Below, one piece after another: positions 22,736 through 35,450 of a DNA stretch of 64,000 nt (its first letter is position 1; each line of letters opens with the position of its first letter). The DNA comes from Collybia mongolica (Eukaryota; Basidiomycota; Agaricomycetes; Agaricales; Clitocybaceae). The stretch is from contig JAAXNY010000005.1 in the NCBI GenBank assembly GCA_013420905.1, positions 1,922,001-1,986,000 on the forward strand. The letters are read 5' to 3'. A program made the position numbers and the translations under genes. The notes beneath the pieces were generated by a model. It searched no databases. It saw only the letters and a program-made list of their open reading frames with translations, and had not been told where the DNA came from.

Positions 22736-24472
22736 CCGCCGTATTTCCCCAGCGTTTCCCGGTTTCTCAGCCATCACACTCCGGCTTTGTTAAATGTCCG
22801 TACCGTGTCGTACAGGTAGTTTATTTTGGCCAGATGGCTATTGCTCGATCTGAGTTCCAAAGCCCACTTGGTTGCTTGTCGCCCCTCAAACTGCAGACTA
22901 TCTATAATTATATCTCATTCAGAATCGGGGTATGTTGAAGAAGATCAGTCAACCCATATGGGTGGGCCCCACCAGTGGGGTTTCGGTCAGCACACAAAAA
23001 AACATTGGAATCATTTAACCGACATAGGCTGAAAGCAGACATTAGAGCTCTTTCGCAACTGAGTGATAAAATCAAGCATTCCTATCGGCCAATGCACTCG
23101 CTCCAGCCAATCAGAGTGGTTGCGAAACAGCTCTGTTGTACGCTTCTATATTTTCTCCTCCGATTGTACGTAACACTGTAGGAGCTCAACGCTCAGGGGA
23201 GACACTGTCTGACAGCATCAATGTAAGTAGAACACAAGAACTTTTAATAAATGCAGCACTTCTCCCCACCCCGATTTAGTCTGGGGCTGACCAAAAGAAG
23301 CTTTCCCCACACCAGAAAACCGGTATACATCGCGCTCCCGCTGTAGTAAATGTTGTTCCGAGTGTTCAGAAGACACCCTCTGTATCTTCGGGTTTAACAT
23401 TAATGCCTCTCTACCAAACACAATACTCCTGTGTGAACAATTCTGTGTTCCTCAGGCCACTCGATGCAAATCGTCGGCATTATAATACCCATGTCTTCGC
23501 CCCAATTCACACGAGCCATCGGTAATACATCCACAACCTTCTTCTAAAAAAATAAGTCCCATGGCATCAATAATATCATTGAAGCCAAAAGCTTGGGTAA
23601 AAGAAGATTTGCAAGTATGCGGAATGTTAGTCATGCGAACAAAGAACCGTGGCTGAGGTTCATATGCGCAGAAATTTGATCAGGGAACACAGAGTTTTGT
23701 TGCCTCAGTGTGGGATTTTTGGGAAGTTGATGGACAGATAGACATTGATGTATTTTGAACTTTTTCCAAGTATCTTAGATATCAAGATGTGGGCACTATT
23801 AAAGCAGTACATGATCAAAGTGCTTGAGGCACACATATGCGTACCTGCGACTGGCTCGGTGGTATCGGACCGGTGAATTGACTTGGAGGGTGCGAAACTC
23901 CAATAGGATACCCATAATCCAAATATGGACGTGTGCAATCATGGAAGTCATATGTTCAACTATTGAACATCATGGAACATTCCAACTGAGTCCTCACCTC
24001 ATACATGCGATTGCGCGGAGTGCGTCTTTGACAGGATCTACTAATTTGGTGTGTGCGTACACAGCGGTTTCGAGTTCTGGACACAAGACCATGCAGACTT
24101 CATTTCTCTAACACTACCGACGTCCACCCTTGTCGGCCCCAGAGTTTGAAAGGTGTGCTATACTTCCTTGATTTAATTTAGACGCTAGTGAGCTTCATGC
24201 GGGATGGGTGTAGAAGTCTTCATGGATCTCCGCATGTCACAAAACTTCTCGCGTCTACATTTACAAGCGCCCAACGGGCCGCGAACTCAGGCTCTGTTAG
24301 GATACTTGGAACAACAGTAGACATCAGCGGAGTGCAAAGGTCTGTAACATGACATTCTCCTTATGTTAATGGTTCTTCATCAGTGGAACTCCTCAGCACT
24401 CCTGATGGGCCAGGGTTACTGGCCGAACATGCCAAATTCACAGACGAAGGATGCCGGAGAAGTCTCAAAATT
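22736..24472. other. accessory intergenic region with coding-like debris
   Basis: The 1.7 kb between the halogenase relic and the intact halogenase has no full gene. On the minus strand several fragments look coding: from the ATG at about 24340 (MSTVVPSILTEPEFAARWAL), around 24040 (YAHTKLVDPVKDALRAIA) and 23452-23634. They are separated by stops and lack consistent splice signals. An 8-bp-arm palindrome lies at 23952-23970. This may be a decayed gene. Confidence 0.4.
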
Positions 24473-24480
24473 TATATAAA
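24473..24480 (+). promoter_or_regulatory. TATA box of the halogenase gene
   Basis: TATATAAA lies 62 bp upstream of the ATG at 24542, a normal distance for a fungal promoter with a short 5' UTR. Confidence 0.5.
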
Positions 24481-24541
24481 GTACTCAAGCTGTCTACTGG
24501 TCGGATAACTCCCACATTAAGTGGAACGCCCAGAGGTTTCA

Positions 24542-26833
<2,292 letters not shown>

Positions 26834-27149
26834 AGTGGTTTTGTAGCTAGAGGCTCGTTATGTAAGTATTATCAATGTGCTAGAGTGAACCGGCAATCGT
26901 TAGTGGCTTCAAATCCACATCATTTGCGTTCTGGAAAATTGCAGTGTTGGATTGAAACGGAACTCCGGGAAGATATCTAGTTTAGTCGAATAGCTATTGC
27001 TGCCAGTATGCTATTTGACGCGACGGTAACAACTAATCGCTTAATTGCGCAGGAGGAGGACACGCGTCGCGTTGTTTGGTTAGCCGAAACGCGTCCGGCC
27101 CTCCTCCATCTTTAGTTTGCCACTGTCACTTTGAGTTTGTCTTACGACT
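26834..27149. other. gap between halogenase and PCH2
   Basis: This 316-bp gap should contain the halogenase terminator and the PCH2 promoter. No clear element was seen. Confidence 0.4.
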
Positions 27150-29044
27150 ATGACTGCCACGACCGACATTATCATGGAATCCTCGCAGAAAGAGGATCCT
27201 CACACGTCAGACACCCCTGAAGTCGATAGATGGATTGTGCACAGTGAGATTAATTCATGGTCTATGTAGCTGGATGATTACATCAAGTTTCCTTCTTTAT
27301 AGTTGAAGTTCGCTTGAAACCTAGAGCGTCCACCCGTTTTGAAACCATCCGGAACTTTGTGCACGCGTATCTGAACTCTTTTGAACGCATCGGCCTTCCA
27401 TCAACCCTCGATGGGTGGCAAGACACACCAGAACTTGCATCATCTGTCGAGAGAATTGTCGCGTCTGAATCGTCATGTCCTCACACTACGCTATCTTTGG
27501 ATGAAGTGGCCTTACAAATTCATGTTTATCAACCTTCCGACACTGATTCGTTTGAGGAATTCTCGAACAGTTCTGGGGTCAGAGAGGACGACGACGACAC
27601 TATGGCAGCTAGTGTCTGCGAACTACCAAATAGAAGCTGGGAGGGCTTATGGGACTCACTGATATATGCAGATGATATCAAGATGAAACTGCTAGATTAT
27701 ATCCATGCTACACTGGTGTTTAGTGATGCAAATGTGGATTGTAAGCTTGCAATTTCTCACCGGTCAGATGCTCACATATTAAATTTTGGAGCGCAAAGTT
27801 AACCTTGTTTCCTGGAATCGAGTTGTTCTGCTACATGGCCCCCCTGGGACCGGAAAAACTTCGCTTTGTCGCGCTCTTGCTCAAAAACTATCTATTCGTC
27901 TCTCACACCGGTAAAACCTTGATAATATCTATAGAGGGCTCCAATTGATATTTTACAGCTATACCCATGCTCGTTTATTAGAAATTAACTCCCATTCTCT
28001 GTTCTCAAAGTGGTTTTCTGAATCCGGTAAACTAGTTCAGCGCCTTTTCAACAGTATCACGGAATTGGTAGAGGAGGAAGACGCATTCCTTGTAGTTCTT
28101 ATAGGTGCGACTGTCCTTTTGTTACCACAAAGATCTAACATATCCGACCCTCGACAGATGAAGTGGAATCTTTGACAGCTGCTCGAGCGGGTGCAATGGC
28201 GGGTACAGAGCCATCAGACGGCCTACGGGTCTGTGTCTCCTCTTAAATATATTTTACTGGACTATAACCCCTTTCTAGGTCGTGAATGCGTTGTTAACCC
28301 AGCTAGATAAACTGAAGCACCGAAAAAATGTATTGATAATGTCTACTAGCAACCTGGTGAAAGCCATCGGTGAGCGTCTAGCCAGCGTCTGTGGTCTGGT
28401 GGCCATAGCATATCACGATTTACGCTTCGAATCACAGACAGTGCATTTGTTGATCGCGCCGATATCGTACAGTATGTCGACCTCCCGTCCCGCGAAGCCA
28501 TATACGAAATACTTCGCACATGCCTATGTGAGATCGTGGGGAAAGGCATCATCGCGTCTTTCGTGCGCATACAGTCAATACCCATAACTACTCTGCTTAT
28601 GCTTTCTTCAACAGAATGTTCCAACTTTGAAACAAGCTCAGTTGTACGAGGCAACCACAAAAACGGCCCCAAACCTACCACTCAGTGCATTAGCCACCGA
28701 TGACCATCAGTTAAAATCAAAAAACGTGGCGTTGCGGTTACTCGCCCTCGCTAATCAATGTCGGGTATGTCAAAGCTTTGAGATATATCTTTGGCTAATA
28801 ACTTTCGTGGTTGTAGATACAGGGTCTTTCTGGCCGCGCTCTTCGACGTTTACCTGTCCTTGCGCTTGCGCGTTATATCGGTATCGGAAATTTACGTACA
28901 GCTGCAACCAGGTCTACAACCCCCATCTCGAGAGGAGCCGCAAGTACAGGAGCAACCAACAGTGGGGCAGATGTTGAGATATGGTTAGATGGTATGGAAA
29001 AGGTTGTAGAGCAACAGGCGAAAGAGCTTGAACGATTGATCTGA
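27150..29044 (+). CDS. PCH2: Pch2/TRIP13 AAA+ ATPase
   Basis: This hexameric AAA+ remodeller converts HORMA proteins (Hop1, Mad2) and controls the meiotic checkpoint and spindle checkpoint. Multiple exons are predicted. The short N-terminal exons carry [20 protein letters not shown], the substrate-handling domain. Walker A is [19 protein letters not shown]. The Walker B site is formed across an intron as [18 protein letters not shown], and sensor/arginine-finger regions follow as VLIMSTSNL and [20 protein letters not shown]. The C-terminal lid includes [20 protein letters not shown] and ends KELERLI. All key motifs survive splicing. It stands alone, with no meiotic neighbour. Confidence 0.92.
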
Positions 29045-30560
29045 TGGGTGGGTCACCAGGAAGATTGTATTCTTTTTTGTTTCTGTGGCATCATGGAATC
29101 CAAGTCGGATGTTTGAAATGTAGTTCATAATAACATCCCGTACCAGAACTCTCTCCGACCCTCTTCAACCAATGACCCTTAAAATAGTTCTAGAGTTGAT
29201 TAGCTCCTTGGACCGACCTGAAACGATGACGACCTTTAAAATTATTCTTCAATCCCGTGCCAAGATTTCCAACCTATCGACCGGGACTCTAAGCACCATC
29301 GCTCCCTCTTCTTGAAGCCGTGCTCTCAAACAAGTGTCGTAACTTCACCCGCTAGGGAGAGGGTCTTAGTTGGGACTGGGGGCAATATATTATAGAGCCC
29401 ATGATACCAGCGTCATTGCTCTGAGAAGGAGATTTGCCTTGGTAGAGAAGGAAACGAGAAAGCAAGGCTGGATCTGTGTTATTCTCTCTGTTCCTGTCAG
29501 CTCGTTAACATGTACGGATTGATAATTTCGCTGGACTATCGGACAAATTAAGGATGTCAGAGACAATCTAGATTTGGGCGACGATTCTGGTGGGGATTAT
29601 TAGGTTGTTTATATTTTATTGCCTGTGCAAGATATAGCAGGGAGAGTTTTCAGAGACGTCGGCGCATCTGCTAAGATGACCATCAAGACTGGGGATTTTC
29701 ACGATTGGAGGTGGGGTAGGGTATAGAAAAACCCTAATAACTTGGTCCAGCAGTGACTCTGAACCTCGCAAATCCAGAGAGCCACAAATCAAAACTCTCT
29801 GTTTGACAAAATGAATAAATGATCTGAAAGGCTGGCCTCAGGTGTGGGTGTCCAAAGGGGGTGGCGATCGAAATATTGACCGATGAATAGTAGGGCTGAG
29901 TTTAGAACCGTAAAAGTGTCAAGAGATATGGGTTGTCAACTTATTTCGGATGGCCAGAGGGTAGTCCCGAAGCGTCAGAATTGACTAGAACATGGTGCTG
30001 TTCCAAATAATCCGCCAAGTCAGTTGTGAGATCGAAAGATCGCAGGGTCATGCGCGCGCTTAACTCGTCTTCTTCGAGGTCGAGTATATGTGTCCAAGAG
30101 ATAGTGGCGAGTTGAAAGGTGATGGTAGCCTAACGGCCCGAGACTCGGACTCGACCGCTCACTCTGTCTGGAGCCTAAGCCTAAGCTTGTAACCTGGTCT
30201 CTTGCTTTTGCGCGTGAACGCGTAAGTCTCAAGTCGAATAATTATAAAGGGCTTGCGGCATCAAGGTCACGTGCATGATATAGATTCTGGAGTATTTATT
30301 CCGATTCATGTCCAGACAACCTTCATTGTGCGTACAGCAGCAACTACTTAAGTTGTCGCTGGAGCGCTAGCTAAAGTAATATGGGTGCACTTCATCGTCG
30401 ACGACACCAAGTAGTTGCTGAGAATGCCTGACGCAACCTATTGACTATATGGTATGGCACATATCTGTGGAAGTGCTGCTCAGTCGAGAAAGAAACGTAG
30501 GAAGTACAAACCGCTTACTTACAAGCTTCAAAAATACGTGGCCATAAATGTCGTCACGAG
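29045..30560. other. 1.5-kb gap between PCH2 and the PPR gene
   Basis: This lies between two convergent genes. There are no frames with family resemblance. A 12-bp inverted repeat (30338-30349 and 30409-30420) and a short CCTAAG duplication near 30175 are the only structures seen. A non-coding transcript or transposon remnant cannot be excluded. Confidence 0.4.
30338..30420. repeat. 12-bp inverted repeat with 59-bp spacer
   Basis: CAGCAACTACTT at 30338-30349 is the exact reverse complement of AAGTAGTTGCTG at 30409-30420. It could be a small hairpin or remnant element ends. No target-site duplication was identified. Confidence 0.5.
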
Positions 30561-32654
30561 TCAGCGGTGATTGAAGATTGAACCTACGTGCGCTAAAACG
30601 CCGGCGGGGAGATCGGACAACCGATCTTGGGCACTCTGAGGTGTTGTCGAGAAGGCACGCTTATCCGGACTTGGTGTTTCCCGCTTCGAAGGAGGAAAAC
30701 TCCGGCCGAACTGACCAACACTGTTCTGAGGCTGGAACTGCACGATTTCCCTCCAGCGTTCACGGCTCAGCTTTTGCCTTTTTTCGTCAGTGTGAAGGTA
30801 CACATCTTTACCAGCCCACACTCGTCTACCCAAACGTTCTTTGAGCCGTTGAGTGGAACGGCCAAGTATATGTTCCACCTGAGCCGCGAATGTCTCGATC
30901 TCGGCAATATCACGCTGCAAGATGTTAATATGGAGGTCGATATCGAAATATTTTGGGGGTGCGGGCGGTGCAGTGCTTGTGGCTGGAGGAGTATCCAAGT
31001 CGAGGTCGAATATTCCTGTCAAACTCCATGCACTTCGTTTTGTTGTGGTGTCGGATATGCTCGAAGGTATGGGCGAAGGAGGTTGTGGGGCTATAGTTTC
31101 GACAGAATTAAGAGAGGGTTCAGCTTCTGATGAAGACCCCGGTGAGGATGACGATGAAATTAGTGTATCATGAGGTGTTCCGACAACTTTAGGCTGAGCT
31201 TGTTGTTGCACCTTTCGTAGAGCAATTTCCCGAAATCTTTCCCAGAACAATAAATCTTTTTTCTTGTTCCTGATAATTCTGGAGATTTTGCTGGAAAGCC
31301 ATCGCATAAGCCCGATGTTTTTGTCACGGTTGCTTTCACCGAAAGCGGGCGTGAGAGTGCCACGGTTAATGGCAAAATGTGGGGCATACATCACACGGTT
31401 CCCTCTGATCGAGAGTTTCAACTTCTTCTCCGTTTCGCGATCCAGCCACATTGCCTGATTGAGATAATGACGGGCCAGGATTGTATGACCGGCCTGGCAA
31501 AGATGTCGTAGAAGCATATTGTATGTAGTTATGTTAGGCCGGGCATGAGGAGGTGTTAATGTAGTTGACGAAGGTCCATCCGCCACCCCGAAGTCGTCCT
31601 CATCATCAAATGATGAGAAAAGGTGTTGGTTCGCTTGGGGGAGGGGGACGGTGAGGACCTCAAATGCTTGCACCAGCTTTGATACGTTTCCAAAACGGCC
31701 TAGAGTGTCGATGGTAGTGTTGAGGGCGGATGTAGAGAAGGATTGGGGCGAAGGAAGGCCCACTATTGGTGATTCACCCATTCCAAAGCCCGAACTGATA
31801 GTATCTGTTCCCGTGTACTCCAAGGGTGACCGGTCGGGGTTGGCCAGGTCAATTCCATACCCTAGCTTCATGAGTTGCTCAAAGCCTTCCACGTCCGCGG
31901 TTTCCTTCAATATCCGAATCGTTAAATCCAAATTGACCGAGGTGTATGGAATACTAAATCGCTGCATGTCCGCCATGAGATCCGCAATCATTTTGCGCGT
32001 CTGCGAAACCAAGGTCGGATGGTCCACCTTCTCGACGGGCAACGTCAAGCGATGTGCTATAGCTTGTAGACATAGGGAGTATGTTTTTGTCCGTGGTGTC
32101 AACCCTAATTGTGTAAGCTCGTTATACACATACATCACTCCTATATGGTGCCCCACTGCTGCAAACTGCTCCAAAATGAAATGGTAGTCATCCAGAGCTG
32201 GCTTCGTGTCCAGAGCACGGATGTTACGGATTACGGTTTGAAAACGGCCTTCATAGACATGTGGCGAGGCGGCTCCTTTCAGAGCGCGTGAGGATGTCGT
32301 GCGGAGTTCTGCAGAAGACGGCGTACATCGTCTGAGCACTTGCTGGTGGACTTCTAGTGGGAGTTTCTCGTAGGCGATAGTATTTAATAGGCTGGTATAA
32401 TGTGACCACACATGCGATGGATTAACGTCACGGGCCAGAGATTCATTGAGGTAGCGAAACTTCCTTTCTCGGAGAAAATTACGTGGGCTGGATGTGGAGG
32501 GCTCCGGAGCTATTGTGGGCTCGATGTGGTCACCAGAGAACGAGATGGTGGAGGAGTGGCGAGACGCAGACTTCACGACCCGCCGTGAAGTGCCCCGTGT
32601 AACGTTCTGAGCTATTGGGAAAAGAACATGTTGTGCGAATGCACTTGCGGGCAT
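30561..32654 (-). CDS. mitochondrial pentatricopeptide-repeat (PPR) protein
   Basis: This single exon encodes 697 residues. The N-terminus (HVLFPIAQNVTRGTSRRVVK) is basic and Ser/Arg-rich, fitting mitochondrial import. PPR-like helical pairs occur around residues 150-200 (DYHFILEQFAAVGHHIGVMY, then LTQLGLTPRTKTYSLCLQAI), near 310-330 and near 370-395 (ITTYNMLLRHLCQAGHTILA). The middle and C-terminal parts are long, with disordered Ser/Pro insertions and a helical tail. PPR proteins bind organellar RNA, so a role in mitochondrial mRNA processing or translation is likely; the exact orthologue is not assigned. Confidence 0.8.
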   Translation of the reverse strand: MPASAFAQHVLFPIAQNVTRGTSRRVVKSASRHSSTISFSGDHIEPTIAPEPSTSSPRNFLRERKFRYLNESLARDVNPSHVWSHYTSLLNTIAYEKLPLEVHQQVLRRCTPSSAELRTTSSRALKGAASPHVYEGRFQTVIRNIRALDTKPALDDYHFILEQFAAVGHHIGVMYVYNELTQLGLTPRTKTYSLCLQAIAHRLTLPVEKVDHPTLVSQTRKMIADLMADMQRFSIPYTSVNLDLTIRILKETADVEGFEQLMKLGYGIDLANPDRSPLEYTGTDTISSGFGMGESPIVGLPSPQSFSTSALNTTIDTLGRFGNVSKLVQAFEVLTVPLPQANQHLFSSFDDEDDFGVADGPSSTTLTPPHARPNITTYNMLLRHLCQAGHTILARHYLNQAMWLDRETEKKLKLSIRGNRVMYAPHFAINRGTLTPAFGESNRDKNIGLMRWLSSKISRIIRNKKKDLLFWERFREIALRKVQQQAQPKVVGTPHDTLISSSSSPGSSSEAEPSLNSVETIAPQPPSPIPSSISDTTTKRSAWSLTGIFDLDLDTPPATSTAPPAPPKYFDIDLHINILQRDIAEIETFAAQVEHILGRSTQRLKERLGRRVWAGKDVYLHTDEKRQKLSRERWREIVQFQPQNSVGQFGRSFPPSKRETPSPDKRAFSTTPQSAQDRLSDLPAGVLAHVGSIFNHR

Positions 32655-34187
32655 CTGAGAAATGGCCCAAGAGGCTAGCCCCCGTGGTCTCGTCGAGGCA
32701 ATGGAGATCCTGTTGGCTGGTCACCGTTCAATTTCGGGTGCACGAAAAATTTGAGCACGTGATCCGCGCTCAACCAAATATTTAATCACCCAGTCTTTCC
32801 TAAATCACAAATGTCGTGGTACTTGCGTAGGAGACATCATACTTAAACCATACATCTGGAAAAAGACGAACGGTATTGTCTTGCCCGAACTACTGATCTA
32901 CGTGGGTGCTTCTTCTGAACCGTGGCGGCCGTCGTATGCAAGGGATTCTCAAGTTGGACTTCACGTTGAGATCCAGTAGAGTATCAACCATAGGCCACCA
33001 CACAACCTCCCCAACGTATTATTTCAGTTACTTTACGTTTTCACTCCGAATAACCAAGCCTTTCGATATTACTCTGAACGTGGTTCGAAGCATCTGCAGG
33101 CGAGCTTTACTAATAGAAAACATATGAGTGTAGGCACGAGCATATTGGAAGATCCCTGCGAGTTTCGAGTGGACAATGCGTGGCCACTTTCAACGTACTA
33201 TGTGATGCATCATCATCTGGACGCTGCCCCGCAACAGGAGCTTGTAAAAATCTTTGTGGGGTCTGTGGGCAAGGATGAGACGCCACTCGCAGATAGAGGA
33301 ACACTGTACTGTGCATTCTGAGCAGGGGAGTCCCACACGAGACCTTCAAAAATGAAACGGTCCTAAGTGAATTGAAAAGGCACACAGGAAAGACGAAAAC
33401 GGCCTCAAATACCAGTGGTAATCCTCCCCCCAGATATAGCCGCTAAGAGATAGTACATCGTCACGCTCAAGAACGAGTTTCGGGGATTTGTCAAATAAGT
33501 GGTGGTCCGTGCGCAGACGAGAACACATAAAAGGGAAAGTCAAACAGATGAACAAGTCATACTTACCTTGATGGCATAGGCTCCTTCAGCTACCTGGGTT
33601 TATGGGCCGTGGAGATCCTCCATAGCACGGCGACCTTGTCCATTCAGGGGGTGTCCGCGGTTTGTATGGGCTTCGGCTCATGCACCGTCTTAATATTTTC
33701 CTGTCCCGCTTTCGCCACTCTGGCTGGGTGGGCCTTCTTTTTATTGTCATTTTCAGGTCCTAACCCTAACCCTATGGCACTAACTCCTGGACAAGTCCAG
33801 ATTATTCTTATCCATTTACTCTTTCACGGTGTACTTAAATTTACAATAGAAAACACTACACATGTAATGCAGTGCCCAATGATGTTCAGGAGAGAAATCA
33901 GGGAAAAGCATGCTATCACACTCTCACAATCACTATCCTAAGGAATAGGTAGATGGAGTATGACTGTCCATGTTGAAGTGACCTCAGCAATCCAAGATAA
34001 CAGGACCCCACCCCCTGGAATGATCACAGCATTTTCAACACGAATCTGACGAGCTCTTCGTCTCATGATCGTGTTCCTAGTTTATCGAAAGACACTGCGA
34101 TTCATAAGAGAATGAAACAAAAGGTTAAATGTCTGTCACAACGGTATACCATCACATGCACCCACCCTGCATCCCTCAACCATCCTA
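32655..34187. other. 1.5-kb gap with telomere-like motif
   Basis: This region lies between the PPR start and the SmG stop. It holds a 17-bp telomere-like stretch at 33759-33775. A hydrophobic open frame at 33609-33941 overlaps that motif and has no family resemblance. No gene is supported. Confidence 0.4.
33759..33775 (+). repeat. interstitial telomere-like repeat
   Basis: The sequence is CCTAACCCTAACCCTAT, nearly three units of CCCTAA, the complement of the TTAGGG telomere unit used by basidiomycetes. Confidence 0.6.
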
Positions 34188-34533
34188 TCACGATCGTGTC
34201 GCTTCAAGGGTTTCCATCGATGTGACACTATTTCCACGGATGACCTATGGAGAGATATGATAAGACGCTACTAGTTAACCTAGTGGATTGACACCCACAA
34301 CAGTGCCGATGGGGAATTTTTGAGCAGCGGTTGTCTCTTCAAGAGCGTCGTCGAGGACGAGGTTAAGGAAGAGATCGTAGCCGCGAAGAACACCGCTAAC
34401 TTTGCGGCCTCCTTGAAGATGGACAAACAACTTCTTGTCCATAAACTACGGAGAGACGGTTAATAGGAACTGGGGGGAAAATGGAAGAGTTATTTCTCAC
34501 CTTTTTCAACTCGGGTTGGGATGCTTTCGACAT
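34188..34533 (-). CDS. SMX2: small nuclear ribonucleoprotein G (SmG)
   Basis: This is a core Sm-ring protein of spliceosomal snRNPs. The three exons are 34533-34501, 34445-34299 and 34244-34188, giving 78 residues. MSKASQPELKKFMDKKLFV is close to SmG proteins generally. The Sm1 motif is LQGGRKVSGVLRGYDLFLNL with VLDDALE, and Sm2 is restored only by splicing the last intron, giving TVVVIRGNSV. Reading through that intron gives a false stop. Fungal and animal SmG have the same length, about 76-80 residues. Confidence 0.92.
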
Positions 34534-35450
34534 AGTGGAGGACTTTTATAATTGTCAAACAGAGGAGGAAGAAAGAGAACTGATGCTTTGACTTGTTTGG
34601 TGTCGGTCTCAAGCTATGATTTAAAAACAGCTATAGGTAATACAGCCTAAGATATGCACCGCTGCAGTTATACTCCAGGCCGTCAACTTCGATAGTCCCA
34701 ATGGCTTCTCGTCAGTGTAGTAGCATCAGGGTGATTGGGAGAAAATAGCCCCATACCCCCAGAAAACCGACAATTATTCAATTACATCCATCAGTTGAAA
34801 GTATCTATGTAGTAGCAAATTCACCTTGCTCATCACTAGTTCCTTGGGACGAGAATCACAAGAGGTTGGAGCCGAGCGAAAGCTCTCGTCGAATATTTTC
34901 TTGGCGTTTATTGCGTTCATTCACTCACCATTTGGCGAAAATCATATACTAGATGATACACTCGGGTTTGGCTCCATGATGGAGCATCGTTCTGTGCATG
35001 GTGCCAAGAACACGTTATGTGTATACTACACATGCCTTCTGTGCTTCTGCCAGAAATTTTATATACGATACCATTATTGCTGCCGAGCCTACAGTACTCA
35101 CCCGCGACTTCATCTTCATTTTGACGCGACGTTATAGAAAGGCTCACTGGCAGGGTCTGTGCCTCATTCCCCCTCCATTTGCTTGACAAGTTGAGGTATG
35201 TATAAGACTGGCGATAAGTAGGGTGAAAGGTTGACGTGAAGCCGCGTGGAGCAAGACGTCGAGAACCATGCCCTTCCTGTTTCCTGCGCTCATACATCTA
35301 CGCGGAACACGTGAGAAGGGTATTTACAATAACACACAAACATTCTCAACCTCCTTTTCTTTCACAACTATATCCAAGTTCCACCGTCGTGGTTTATAAC
35401 GATCTACTTGCCATAACTATTCGACTTCTGGTATAATCATCCAAGCCACC
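34534..35450. other. gap upstream of the RGG gene
   Basis: About 917 bp lie between the divergent SmG and RGG genes. Overlapping short frames on both strands (34826-35436) show no domain and no coherent splicing. The last 50 bp before 35451 are a pyrimidine-rich leader. Confidence 0.4.

Noticed and set aside
33609..33941. Hydrophobic 110-codon open frame
   Set aside because: Overlaps the telomere-like motif, no family resemblance and no neighbouring exons.
34265..34298. Early stop giving a truncated SmG
   Set aside because: The stop lies in a 54-nt intron; splicing restores VVIRGNSV and the normal length.
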